A stretch of 64,000 nucleotides of DNA from Neurospora intermedia (Eukaryota; Ascomycota; Sordariomycetes; Sordariales; Sordariaceae), in the NCBI GenBank assembly GCA_037102815.1, contig BTPP01000008.1, forward strand, positions 1,426,001-1,490,000. The letters run 5' to 3'. A program made the translations under genes and the position numbers. Positions 43,871 to 55,698 of the stretch are shown here, in pieces. The notes under the pieces were generated by a model. It was not told the DNA's origin, searched no databases, and worked only from the letters and a program-made list of their open reading frames with translations. Positions within the stretch are counted from its first letter, which is position 1, and each line of letters opens with the position of its first letter.

Positions 43871-46800
43871 GGCCATCTACGATTACACGCCCCAGGGCGA
43901 GGGCGAGTTGACAATCTCCGAGGGCGACATCCTCTATGTGTTGGAAAAGAGTCAGGAGGACGATTGGTGGAAGGCGAAGAAGAAGGCCAATGCCGCCGAC
44001 GATGACGAGCCCGTCGGCTTGATCCCCAACAACTACATTGAGGAGGTATGTAATGTGGTCCGAGGTCTAGATCTGGAATGCGTGCAGTGTCATCTGGGCA
44101 CTTGTACCTGCGTGGAGGATAGCAAGCTGGCCGGCCTTGGCATTCAGATGGATCACTTGAACTGACCGCGCACACCATGACGCCAGGCGAAACCCGTATC
44201 ATACGCTCGCGCTCTCTACGAGTACACGCGTCAGACCGACGAAGAGCTCTCCTTCCCCGAGGATGCGCAGCTCTCAGTCTTCGACACTTCCGACCCCGAT
44301 TGGATCCTTGTGGGCCACGATGGCGACTACGGCTTCGCGCCCGCCAACTACATCGAGTTGGGCAATGGCCAGGCTGGCCAGGTCGAGGAGGAGGAAGAAG
44401 CGACTGCTCCCCCTCCGCCTCTTCCGCAGAGGACACCCAGCGTCAGCGTCGATGTAGCCAGCCCGCCTCTGCCCGCCAGGAGTGTGCCCTCCGAACCAAG
44501 CACCCCTGTCGCCGCTTCCAACCCTGCTGCCGCCGCCATTGCCGGAGTAATGGCCAACCGCTCTTCTTTCCAACCTCCAGCGCCCATCAGTGTTCCCCAG
44601 CCCCAGCGACAGTCATACGCTTCGGAAGATTATGAAAATGAGGTAAGGTCCCCGCCGCTTCCGAGCCGCCCGCGGGGCGATTCGCAAATTGCTCCGGAGC
44701 AAAAATCCTACAGACCGGTGCCGCCGCCCGCTCAGTCCGCAGCCCACGACACCGACGACTATGGCATTAGCCCGCGAACCTCCCAGGCTCCTCCTCCTCA
44801 GACCGCCGCGCTTACCCCTGGCGGTTTCCACATGTACAACATCAACGAGATGACGTCGGTGATGGGCAAGAAGAAGAAGATGCCCACCACGCTGGGCATC
44901 AACCTGAGGACGGGAATGATTCTCATAGCACCGGAACACTCCCACGACGGTCCATCGCAGGAATGGCGGGCCGATTGCATGACACACTACTCTCGGGAGG
45001 GCAAGCACGTGTTTATGGAGCTTGTGCGACCAAGCAAGAGCGTTGACTTTCATGCGGGCGCCAAGGACACCGCTGAAGAGATCGTCGCGATGCTGGGCGA
45101 CATGGCCGGAACTGTGCGCCTCGAGGGACTCAAGGAGATCATTGCCGCGGGAGCCGGAGGCAAGAAGAAGAAGGGTACTGTGCTGTATGATTTTATGGCT
45201 CAGGGTGAGGACGAGGTTACTGTCGGCGTTGGTGATGAGGTAGTTATTCTCGACGATACCAAGAGTGACGAGTGGTGGATGGTGCGTCGCGTCAAGAACG
45301 GCAAGGAGGGTGTGGTTCCCAGCAGCTACATTGAGATCAACGGCGTGTGGGAAGAGCCGGAGACGGCCGTTACCGGTATTGCCGTGGGCATGTCGGAAGT
45401 CGAGAAGAACCGCCTGGAAGAGGCGCGCTTGACCAAGGAGGCTATCAAGGCTGCCCAGCGCGAGGAAGAGAAGGAGAAGCAGAAGAGGAACTCCGAGGTA
45501 GGCCCAGGATTGCAATTGCAAGAACGAAGTAGTAGTTTGCCGGCCACAGATGATAACAGGAGAGGAAAACAGCGAAGCAGTAGGCGCGAACCCGGTCAGA
45601 GCAGCAGCTCCAAGTCGTCAAGCAAGTCGAGTAAGTACACCTGTGTCCAGATTTTCTCAGAGTATGCAGAATACTGACACTTTGTCGCAGAGCCCGATCC
45701 TTCCAAAGTGCGAACATGGACCGATCGATCCAAGTCCTTCAGCGTCGAGGCCCAGTTCCTCGGTGTCAAGGATGGCAAGATCAGGCTCCACAAGATGAAC
45801 GGTGTGCAGATCGCCGTGCCCGTCTCAAAGATGTCTGTCGAGGATCTCGAGTACGTGGAGCGCGTAACTGGCGAATCTCTCGACGAAGACAAGCCCCTAT
45901 CCGACCTTCGGAACAAGCGATCCGCCGGTGAGTCTTCGAGGTCTAGTCGATCGACGCGCGACAGAGAAAGAGACCGTGGTTCCAGCTCCCGGGTTGGCGC
46001 TACCATCGATTCCTCGAAGAAGCCCGACTACGACTGGTTCAACTTCTTCCTTGGTTGTGACATACAGGTTGGTTTGTGCGAACGGTATTCTCAAGCTTTC
46101 CTGCGGGAGGCTATCGACGAAAGTGTCTTGCCAGATGTTGATGCTACTGTGCTGAGGAACTTGGGCTTGCGTGAAGGTGATATTATCAAGGTCATGCGGT
46201 ACCTGGACAACAAGTACATGCGGAACAAGAAAGGCGAAGAGGGCGAGGGAGGACTCTTCTCTGGGCCAGGAGGTGCGCTCCGCAACAACACGAAGAAGGG
46301 CAGGCCGGCGCCCCCCGTCGAGGTCAGCAACACCGTCGATCCCAACGCGTTCTCCAAGGACTCGGGTGCTGGTAGTGGCAAGTCATCATCTCCCACGGCT
46401 GCGGCTACGCCAACACCGTCTGCCTCGAAGCCTTCCAGTGGCTTTGATGATGATGCTTGGGATGTCAAGCCTACCAAGACGAAAACCCCTGAGCCGGCTG
46501 CGCAAGCCGTTGCTCCCGCTCCTGCGGCGGCACCCGCTACCGCTCCAGCCCCTGCTGCGCCAGCTCTGGTTGACGCGCCGGCTCCCCCTCCGCCCGCGGC
46601 TCTTACCAAGTCGATGCAGGAGTTGTCGTTGCTTACCCAGCCTTTGGAACCTGAGAAGGTCGCTCCTCCGCCAGTTGTGCAACCGGCCATCACGTTGCCT
46701 CCGCCCTCCGCGGCTACGACTCCGGCTGCTGCTCCTGTCCAGGTCCCTCAGCTTACCGGCGCCACTCCCGGCTTCTTCACCGGTATGCAACCTCCTACTG

Positions 46801-47619
46801 TTGGTGCACAGATCCTTCCTCAGAACATTGCCCGCCAAAGACCTCTTGCTCCTCAGTTCACTGCGGCCCCGGGTGGTCTTGTTGCTCCACCTCCATCTCG
46901 CCCCCTCTCGGCGCCCCAGTCCGCTCAACCCAGCGCCTTCACGCCACCCCCTATCCAGCCTCAGATGACCGGCTTCCAGGCACCCCAGATCGCTCCTCCT
47001 GGCCAGAGCCTCGGCGATCTCACCCAGCAACGTCTCCAGCAACAGTACGCCGCCCAGATGCAGGCCCAGCAACAACAGATGCAACAGCCCATGATGACGG
47101 GCATGCAACCCATGATGACGGGCATGCAGCCCCAGCAGACCGGCTTCGGCCAATTCCCACCTCAACAACAACCCTTCATGCCCCAGCCTACCGGCTTTGG
47201 TATGCAGCAGCAGCCACAACAGCCCATGATGACGGGCATGCAGCCCCAGCAAACCGGCTTCGGTCAGTTCCCTCAACAACAGCCACAACCCTTTATGCCC
47301 CAGCCGACCGGCTACAATCACGTCGGTGGTGGACTCCCGCCTCCTCTCCAGCCTCAGGCAACGGGCATGAGCTTCACTCAGGGCTTTGGAAACGGACCCC
47401 AGCAGCATCAGCAGCCGTTGGTGCCGCAGCAGACGGGGCCGGCGCCGCCTGTGAGGTTTGGTATCAGTGGTGATGCGAAGAAACTGGCGCCGCAGGCAAC
47501 GGGGAGGAGAGCCAATTTGGCTGCTGCTAGTAAGTTTTTCCTGCGTAAAAGGCATGTCTTGTAGTAAAAGGCAATGTGCTAACAGTTTACTAGCTCCCGA
47601 TAACCCGTTCGGTTTCTAA
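43848..47619 (+). CDS. SLA1: Actin cytoskeleton/endocytosis adaptor SLA1
   Basis: Four exons: 43848-44045, 44187-45630, 45691-47529, 47594-47619; introns 44046-44186, 45631-45690 and 47530-47593. Product 1168 aa. Domains: SH3 at 3-66 (ALYDY-like AIYDYTP, WWKAKKK), SH3 at 72-130 (ALYEYTRQTDEEL), conserved region about 277-388 (GGFHMYNINEMTSVMG, LGINLRTGMILIAP), SH3 at about 394-453 (TVLYDFMAQGEDE, EWWMVR), SHD1 at about 553-610 (RSKSFSVEAQFLG, KIRLHKMNG), SAM-like SHD2 at about 658-723 (YDWFNFFLGCDIQ), then Pro/Gln-rich tail with many QxTG repeats (898-1135), the Ark/Prk kinase-type targets in yeast. The last exon codes NPFGF, an EH-domain-binding NPF motif. SHD1 binds NPFxD cargo sorting signals in yeast; SLA1 couples cargo, actin assembly and clathrin coats at cortical patches. 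Confidence 0.95.
47085..47312 (+). repeat. Coding tandem repeat in SLA1 tail
   Basis: Two near-identical copies of a Pro/Gln/Met-rich unit (PMMTGMQPQQTGFGQFP ... FMPQPTG), the first preceded by an extra PMMTGMQ. Each holds QxTG motifs. DNA identity is high, pointing to recent duplication. Confidence 0.85.
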
Positions 47620-49446
47620 GCTTTGTCCATACAATTCATGGAGGCTTTGTCGGATTCTTGTGACTGGGTGGGCTCCGTATAGTGGCTTCCTGTGGTTAAG
47701 CGTGGTTGGGTTTAGTTTTGATGCTTGGTTGGGGCTGGTTGTTGATAGACTGTGCGGACTACCCAAGAAATGGGTGATGCAGAGCGAGGTGAATCTGGAG
47801 TGAAGAGAGAGAACTAAGTCCAAGGAAACGCAAATGCGAGCGAGTTGGAAAGGTTGGGCGGTGGTGGTAAGTTCCGTGGTGGGAAAGGTACCTAGTGAGG
47901 TGTGAGGTGTGGTGCAAAGCATTAGCGAGTTCTCCGAGACAAACAAACCCAATTAGACACACACAACGCCGACGAAACAGAAGGAGAAGAAGAAGAAGAA
48001 GAGGCAGTAGAAGCAGTAGAAGCAGTAGCAGCACCGCGGATCGCATAGCATCGTCGCAATCTTTTATTTTATAATAAGATCGATAACTTTATAATATGAT
48101 AATTACTAAGGATGGACTGTCAAGTTTCGAATTACCTCTTTCTTGGATGTGAACGAAAACTCTCAAAAGTCCCAACAAAGTTGTCACGTATGTAACAAAC
48201 TATGACACTTGCTCCTTCTTCTATTCTTACTGTACCCATGGTGGATAAACTTGAACATCATATCGTACTTGATGTGACTGTAACGGCACATCGATGCCAG
48301 CACCTGTGGCACGCAGTAGGATCTTATTTACCTGCCATCTAGATGGTCTCTCAGGTCTTACCTTTCATCCTATCTGGACGGCCGTCATCGTATATCAGAG
48401 GCCCTAGATATACACAATTCTTCCTCGTAAAATAGACTGAGTCATCTCGTCTTCCTGCTTCGTCCCGAACTCTTATATTGTATTACTTTCGTCCAGACAT
48501 CTACCACGTGATATAAATGTGTAATGATATATGATCCTCAGGAAGCAATAAGTAGGGACTTATGGAGTTTTCAATCTAGCTAGGTAGGTATACATCAACA
48601 TCACTTTTCACCATACAGACGCACGTTTTCGCCGATTATATTGAGAGTAAGGAAGGGAGGGCCTTGCATCAATCGTCTATTATTCTCATCAAAACCTCGC
48701 TATACTACAAACCACCCTGAACGACCCTAAACCAATATCATGGGTGGTGCATATCTTAGATATTATTTACCTACATACCTACCTACCTACCTACCTATAC
48801 CGTACAAAGCCAATGCATATGACGCTTTAATTGATCCTTGTCCCATTGTAGAAAATAAGAAACGCTTGCAAAGATTATATATAGAGTAAAACCTCACTCC
48901 GTGAGTCCGCTGGTCAACAAACCTCTCCTTAACTCATCTACCCTACCCTGTTTGACGATGTATTATCCAAAGAGATATGGCTGATTCTCACCATGAATTC
49001 GACACTGGCGCCTAGTCCGTCTAAATACCGCGGCCTCTTAACTCCCTCGTGTCCTCTTGTCATCCGACACATTCTGTGGTCATAGCGCACTTGTCAGTCT
49101 AAATCGGACCTCCTCCCCCTCCGTATCTTTTGACTCTTCTTTAGTTCCTTTATAGTCCTGACATAGTTTCTCGGCATCACATCCCTTAGCAGCAGCAGCA
49201 GAGGCTCTTCTTCTCCGTTCCCGCTCTCCGGACATGGCAACGGTAACAACTCGAGCTTAGGTCTCTATTACCATTATGACCTGCGCTCATGGCCTCGATA
49301 ACACGCCTCAGCGCCGGCAGAGACGGATCATCATCGTGATTCCCGCTGGCGCTGCTGCTGCTATGGGCGACGACCGCGTCCTCGTCCACAGGTGATGAGG
49401 ATGGCGGGCGCGTGGAAGAAGGGAGTCCTAAGAAGGCGCGCTAGTC
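47620..49446. other. 1.8-kb convergent intergenic region
   Basis: Between the ends of SLA1 (+) and the TLC gene (-). 47970-48035 has a GAA/GCAGTA triplet-rich stretch; 48050-48110 and 48740-48900 are A/T-rich; a TACC tetranucleotide repeat lies at 48768-48798. No supported gene; a decayed mobile element cannot be excluded. Confidence 0.5.
48768..48798. repeat. TACC/ACCT tetranucleotide repeat
   Basis: Six or more ACCT units with one variant near the start. Shorter copies (GTAGGTAC, TAGGTAGG) are scattered through other gaps of the window. Confidence 0.85.
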
Positions 49447-50627
49447 CTACTGGATCGTCCCCTCGCGGAGCTCCTCGTTGTCAGGGATGAGATCCTCAAT
49501 CGAGTTCTGACGACGGTGTCTGTTGACGATGACGGGGCGCTTGGCTTGTTCGGTCGCGGTAGACTTGGCCCCCTTCTCCTCCCCCTTATCAACAGCGACA
49601 TCAGACTTCTCCTCCTTCGTCTCGTCCTGAGGCACAAACCTCTTCCTCACCGCCGAAATCATCTTGAAGAACCAATACCAGTTCAGCGTGTTGAGTGTCA
49701 AGTTGCTAGCTACATACAGCAGAGCAAGCCACACGGGGATGGGTTCAGGCTTGGCGGCGAAGAGCATCACGTTCTCGGCATCGATGGTCGAGCTGGTGGT
49801 GTTGTAGTAGGACTGGATGTACTCCGGCGTGGGAGCGCGGTGTACGGCTTTCCACATGTCTTTGTAGACCTCAATGGATTGCCAGGTGCCCCAGATCAGC
49901 CGGCAGCCGAAGAAGGTGACGAGGAGGGCGATGCCGTTGTACAGCTGCGCACGGGAGCCGGTCATGTTGAGCTTGTCGAAGAACCAATGGATGTTAAGGA
50001 AGGGCGTCGAGAGCTCGTAGAGAATAAAGGTCGTGGAGTAGTAGTTGAGGAAGGGTCTCTGGTTGACGGGTAATGTTAGTTGCTGGCAAGAGTTGGGAGA
50101 TGGGCTGGGGGAGGGGGGGGGGGGGAGGAGCACAAAGAACGTACGAATCCAAATGAGTAGACCACAAGTGCGCTGACAGCGTGGGCGAGAAGACCGAAGC
50201 CAAAGATATCAAAGTTCAGCAGCGTGATGCCCAAGTCCCAGACAAAGTAGCCACAGGCCAAAGCCTGGATCATGCCCGAGGCACCCGTGTAACCCCAGAT
50301 GCGCTGCTCCCAGTCCATGGCGGCACGCTCCTTGTCGGCGTACATGACCCATAGTGCCAGGACGTTGATAAGGGTGCTCTGAACGAGCGAGACGACGTGG
50401 GTGTCCCAGTTGGCCTTCTTGGAGCGCGAGTGCTTGGGGTAGTACTTGGAGAAAAAAAGGTTGGACACGATGGGCGAGACGACGACGTGAACAAAGGTGT
50501 AGAGGGCGGCGGCGCCAATGACTTCATGGACATGGAGCGGCAGAGTCGGCAAGGAGAGACGGTCGGCCCATGGCTGGGTGGCCTTGGCCAGAGCCGGAAT
50601 CGGGGGGAACGGGAAGGGATCCCGCAT
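49447..50627 (-). CDS. TLC-domain membrane protein (TRAM/LAG1/CLN8 type)
   Basis: Two exons, 50627-50145 and 50058-49447; intron 50144-50059 (GTACGT...AACCAG), which contains a 13-base C-run on the coding strand. Product 364 aa with about seven hydrophobic segments: VIGAAALYTFVHVVVSPIV, WDTHVVSLVQSTLINVLALWVMY, YFVWDLGITLLNFDIFGFG, SALVVYSFGF joined to RPFLNYYSTTFILYELSTPFLN, LYNGIALLVTFFGCRLIWG and WLALLYVASNLTLNTLNWYW. This order fits the TLC superfamily; it lacks the double-His Lag1 motif of ceramide synthases, so it resembles the TLCD/TMEM56 branch of lipid-linked ER membrane proteins. Tail is charged and cytosolic, with RHRRQNS resembling a basophilic kinase site. Substrate unknown. Confidence 0.88.
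50113..50125. repeat. Poly-G tract inside TLC gene intron
   Basis: 13 G on the plus strand (C on the transcript) within intron 50144-50059. Confidence 0.85.
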
Positions 50628-52113
50628 ATCGACGCGGCGGCGGCGTGGTTTGTGAGGAGGTTTGTTGATATCTGCGGAATGTACACAAGCTTCTGTCGGT
50701 GACGGTGTTTGGGAAGCTCTGGCTATATGTACGATAGCTTATGTGGCAGATTGGCTGCCCAAAGGACGACGGAAGGGGTCCAGGGTCGAGGTGGCTTCTA
50801 GTCTAGTGGAGGCAGAGGCGGAGATAAATAAGGTAGGTTGTCAAATGGACCCCGGAAGTCTAGAGCTTTGACAAGGTCAGGTCGACAAAGCTGCAACCGT
50901 CAACGTGCAGCAGCGAACAGCAGTCCGCAGCCCCAGGCCTCGACAGCTGGACTGTTACGACGGGAACGGTGGAGGCCAGCACGGGACGAGTCTCAGGCGG
51001 ATAGGTGTTGTATATGATCACGGCCAAAGGTCATGCAAAGAGAGAGAAGTTGGGACAATATCACAATAGTATCAGGAGAAGCAACAGCTTCCTCCTCCTT
51101 GATCTACACGATGGACGCTGGGACCATCAAATGAGTGTGTGGTGCCATGTGCGATGTTGTCATTCGTGCTTTCGGAAGCGTCAAAGTTAGTACTTCGGTG
51201 ATAGGGACCGCCTCTCTTTTTGTCGAGCTGGACAACCACACTACGACAACTGGGGGAGGCATCCGGCAGTCCAGACCAGGAAAGTCAAAGAGATGGATGG
51301 ATGGGGACCCTGTCACTCCCGCCTGTCACTGTGCGTTTTGTTGGGATCTTGGGTGTCTTGGCGTTGTGCTAGGTACCTCGCGTCAGGTCCACTGCTGTCT
51401 TTATCTTATCGGTTCCAAGTACTCCAAATCACATGCGTTCAAGTGGCACAAGCTGCTGAGCTTGCGATGTGGTTTGAACATGTCGACTCCCCATGAAGAA
51501 ACTCCCGTAACCTTGTGTCTCTCCAGAAATCCATGACTGACTTTTGCCCGAGTCACAAGAATCATTGTCTCTGGCCATAAGGTACCCAACAGATGGGTGT
51601 TGCCCCGCCACCTTTGCTGCCACTGCAAGGGCAGGTCATATGTTAGGTCCCTTGCTGCCCCCCTGACCATGAAGCCGAGGCACAGAAGTTGAGCTCAACT
51701 CAGGGAGGGTTAGGGTATCATGTGCACCACTCGACTGGAAAGCTGATGACTTCTATATGATCTTGTGCACCATTCAAGTCGAAATATGTCAGTGTAAAGG
51801 TGAACACACTCATTTGAATAGCCTGGGATTGCATGAACCTTGATAGTTCATCTGTACGCGTTAGGGTTATCAGAGTCCCCGTGTCCATTCTATCAACTAC
51901 CTGAAACTCCTTCATCCATATTGCCTGCCATCAAAGATCGTCAAAGCTCCCAACTTGATCAATGTATTCATTTGCTCCTGTCAACCTTTCACTCATCTTC
52001 TTCACCACCAGGTCCTCCCTCTAAATTGTTTTCATCATTTGATTTGTTAGCCGCCGAGCCTGCCAAGGTGCGAATTTGCTTGCGCGGGACCCTTCGAAGA
52101 CGCTTCCTCGCCC
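50628..52113. other. Intergenic, TLC gene promoter and 3' flank of solenoid gene
   Basis: 1.5 kb with no supported gene. Frames up to 133 codons at 51135-51536 have no domain and no codon-usage support. Confidence 0.55.
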
Positions 52114-52328
52114 TTACTCCGGATCGCCGTCATAACCATCCACCCAGTCCATCCTCCTGAAGTTCGCCCAGCACAGTGCCATTTCAGGTTCTTGTTCTGT
52201 TTCAGGGCGACCCCAACTCTTCTCATCGTCGGAATTTTTCCTTGTGCTCCAGCGTGGTGGAGGGTAGCTTGGTGGAGGGCAGCTTGGTGGAGGGGTGGGT
52301 TCGGAAACCAACATGTTGTTGTTATTGC

Positions 52329-52359
<31 letters not shown>

Positions 52360-54952
52360 ATTGTGATTATTGGAGTTATTGCTGTTGTTGTTAAGGCCGT
52401 CCAACTCATATACCGGCGGCGGGCTGTCTGCGCTATTGGCCCGAGCCGCTCTTTCGTTATCATCATGCGCTTCAGGTGGTTGGCAAAAGAGGCTGGTACT
52501 ATAAATCGGACGACTTTCCTTTTGCTCAGGGTCGTCCTTGCGTTGCACAAGAATTGTAACTGTGTTGTCTTTCAGGAGCCTGGGGTCGATCTCTATGCCA
52601 ATGGGAATCTTCAAGTTGTCTCCATTAACACGAGTGTCTTGATCACCGGCAGCCGCCCCATGCAAAGACGCTGACCTTTCAACAAGGTGCCTACCCTGAG
52701 CCAAGTTTGGCATCTTTGGCTTTTCAGCAAGTCCAATCCTCTCTAGCCTTTCTCGAGCCTGCGCATCATGCTCGTGAGATCTTTTCTGATCAAGCCATTG
52801 CCTCTTCGGGTCCTGCTTCACTTCCTTCCTCTTCCCCTTCTCCAGTCCCTTCCTCATTTCCTTCTGCTTATTGAGGCCCGCAGCTTTGGCCCTCAACCTC
52901 TCCGGCTCTGCCCTGTGCTGACGATCGCGTTCATCGCAATACTTCGATGGCGAGTTTTGATCTACAATTCTACTACTAGAGGATGAGTCAGAAGAGTAGT
53001 CAGAGGACGAGTCGTATGAGCTGGAGGAATCGTAGTCGCGATCATGACCGTCGTGGATTGCAACGCGACTTGTAACTTTTGACTTTCCTGTTCGATCAAG
53101 GAAGGGACTCGAGGGTCCACGTCTCCCATCTTCACGGCCATGCAGATGAGGCCTGTATGGGGGATCGGACAACCTTCGTGACGCGTACGCACTGTCCTGC
53201 TGTGCGTTCTTATTGCCGATGATGTTGACGGGTACACGCATCAGAGGAGGAATTTCCAGACCATACTGTTCCTCGATGAAAGTGGCAACATATTGAGGAA
53301 GCCTTGAGCCATAGATCCTCAGACCTATTGGCCAGTCAGGTGTCATGGTCTCTTCCCCAGTGGCCTTCGCCCAAATATAACTGCAAATGACATCCCGGGC
53401 CCAAATGAAAGAAGGATTAACGACGGAGTGGTCACATGAGCTTCCCGAGACGTTGTCGAGTTGCTTGAAGTTTCGCAAAAGCTCCTTCTCATCGGCTTCG
53501 TTTTGTCCCTGTGGCACGAGGTATCTCGCCAGGCAGGTGCCCAGGAAGCCTTCCATATCGCCTTGCAAATCAAGTTGCAAGGTTGAAAGAGCATTCATCA
53601 GCCTCGTTGGATCCTGAGATTGCAGACAAAGAATTTTTAGAGCCAGGGCTTGTAGATATAAGTCGTCTCCCTCCATGGCCGCTCCTAGCGCAACCTCGAC
53701 GGCGCTTCGTTGCGCGGCGTCGGGCCGTGCAGAAACCAGTGCCCAATTAGGCCTTTCGCAAGGCATGGGGACAAAAACTGGAAGGTGTATGCGATCCCTT
53801 TGCTCGAGCAGGAGCCCATGAAAATCATTGATGGTAACCCCGTCAGGACGCTTTGGTGTTGGGCGAGTTTCCCACCATGTTTTAGCGAGAATCCACTGAA
53901 TGAAAGGTCTCGTTTTCATGTTATCCGCGTTATCCCTCTGGACGGATTCTGCGAAAACTCGGGCATGTTCGACTAATGTTGGTGATGGCAACTCAGCTCC
54001 TTGGTCGATAGGATGGGTTTGCAACATGAGAGAGGTGAAAATATCCAAGAGACCAAGTGTGACGGATTCACTGCTCCCTAACTGGACCCAGTCTTCGTGA
54101 ATACGCGCAAATGCCCCGTCCGAATCTTTGGATTTGAATAGCATTACGATGGTCTCTAGCCATCCAAACAGTGAGACGGCGCTGACGAGTAGATCCCTGA
54201 AGTCCCAGATACGAGCTTCGCTCAGTAGGCGATAATAGATGAGCTCCAGATCCAGCAATTCTTTGGCATGCCGTATTGCTTGGGCCACGATCTGGCGGTG
54301 TGAGGTCGCTTTCAGGTAACTTAATACTTGAAAGCAAAGGGAGAGAATTTGAATCTAAAACCCTGTTAGATTTTGACTGGCAAAGTCTTCAAGACAGAAC
54401 TCCGAAATTGGTCTGCCAACTCACCTCTGTTGATCCTATTACTTCTTCATCATCAAGGTCCTCTAAGACGCGCCGAACAGTCTCCAACGCCACTATAGTA
54501 TAATTCCATACCGGTGAGCGCGTGACGAGTTTCAAGAGCTCAAAATTGGTTTTGAGCTTGCCGTCTGTCGCGCTCTTCGGATCCTTTTCCTCGTTCAGGC
54601 CGGGAAAAGTGAGTTCCTGGAAGCGCTTATAATCCCCTGACACAACAAGCATCTCAGCATAGTGTATAAAGATGTATGGAATGGTGCCATGTTGAGCAAG
54701 CTTTGACTGATAGAGATCCCTAGCCTCTTTGAACCTCCCCAAGCGTCGAAATCGACAGAAGTCATCCAGATATGGGCTCAAGTCATGCTCGATAGGAACA
54801 TCAAACTGAATGCTGATGTCTTTTGATGACTGCGAGGGATCATGCACAGCATCAAAGTCGATCTTTTCCACTCGGACTTCCAAAGGCCGAGACGGCAAAG
54901 GTTGGTTGCCGCTGTTGTGCGGCTTGAGGCCGTTGGTGCTCGGTCCTGACAT
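52114..54952 (-). CDS. Uncharacterised fungal alpha-solenoid protein with poly-Asn tail
   Basis: Two exons, 54952-54425 and 54354-52114; intron 54424-54355 (GTGAGT...TTTTAG), phase 0, joining IGSTE to IQILSLCFQVL. Product 922 aa. Seen: a TPR-like hairpin at 59-113 (LSPYLDDFCRFRRLGRFKEA, IFIHYAEMLVVSGDYKR), then alpha-helical repeats to about residue 480 including FIQWILAKTWWETR and LGAAMEGDDLYLQALALKIL. Next comes a Ser/Lys/Glu-rich disordered part (SSSYDSSSDYSSDSSSSS), a short VTILVQRKD segment, and an Asn-rich run encoded by the GTT repeat at 52329-52359. No catalytic motif. The frame is open upstream of ATG 54952 to 55075 without an ATG, so a further 5' exon is possible. Divergent from the 55699 gene. 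I recall this family only as hypothetical proteins in filamentous fungi. Confidence 0.75.
52329..52359. repeat. TGT triplet repeat coding poly-Asn
   Basis: Ten TGT units; on the minus strand AAC/ACA, read as Asn codons in the solenoid protein tail. Likely length-variable. Confidence 0.88.
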
Positions 54953-55698
54953 AGGTTTTGACAGAAAATCTCTAATCTCATGTAGCCTCTGAAACGTGGT
55001 CTTGTCGCTCTTCTCGTAGTGATGCTGTGGGACGTTTGGGAGTGATGCGAGAATTTTGGGATGCTGGAGGGGCACCCTTGCTCATTTAAGGACGACTTTC
55101 GAAGCTGTGGGATCAACACTAGCCCGAGAATTGCAGTAGCCACAAGGCTCTGGGTGTCATGTAAGCAGCTGGCGGCCTGGTTACCCAACCTGGTCAAACG
55201 TGGATGTAAGAAGCCATACGAGACAGCTCATGACGATTGGACCGTTAACCGCTTGATAGTTATCTTCGTTATCTTCGAGGTTGCTGTGACAGCTGTACCC
55301 TGCCATCCCCCTTCAAGTAGGTATTTTTCCAGATCTGGCGAGGCCCCTCATTTCCTTTTCTCTTCTTCATGCCAGCTCGTACTTGAGTCAACCAGCGCCA
55401 TTGGTTCTCACCTTTCCTCAAGGTTGCACTGCGGCTGAGAGCCTGCATGACAGACCAATGATGGGACCAATGAGTTTCGAGTGGCTTAGCTTCACTAGGC
55501 AGACTGGAAGGTGTTCCTACGCAGGCAAGTAGGTAACAAGGCTGAGCGTGGAGCTGCTGCTGCGGCAGGAAGATGTGCTTGTGGGTTCTACGCAGGTAAG
55601 CGCTACTCTTCCCAAGTGATTGTCGACAAGTGCTGTCCGCTTGGTTAACTTGCGCGCACCCGATCAGCAACGACCTCGTTCCGCTCTGGATCATCCAT
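54953..55698. promoter_or_regulatory. Divergent region between solenoid gene and 55699 gene
   Basis: 746 bp between the chosen start codons. It must hold both promoters, and may contain an unrecognised 5' exon of either gene since both frames remain open some distance upstream (to 55075 on minus and to 55630 on plus). Confidence 0.5.

Noticed and set aside
44630-44660. GTAAGG donor-like site inside SLA1 exon 2
   Set aside because: The frame stays open and in register with the conserved domains before and after it, so no intron is needed.
46386-47555. 389-codon minus-strand frame opposite SLA1
   Set aside because: Low-complexity mirror of the Pro/Gln-rich tail; no independent support.
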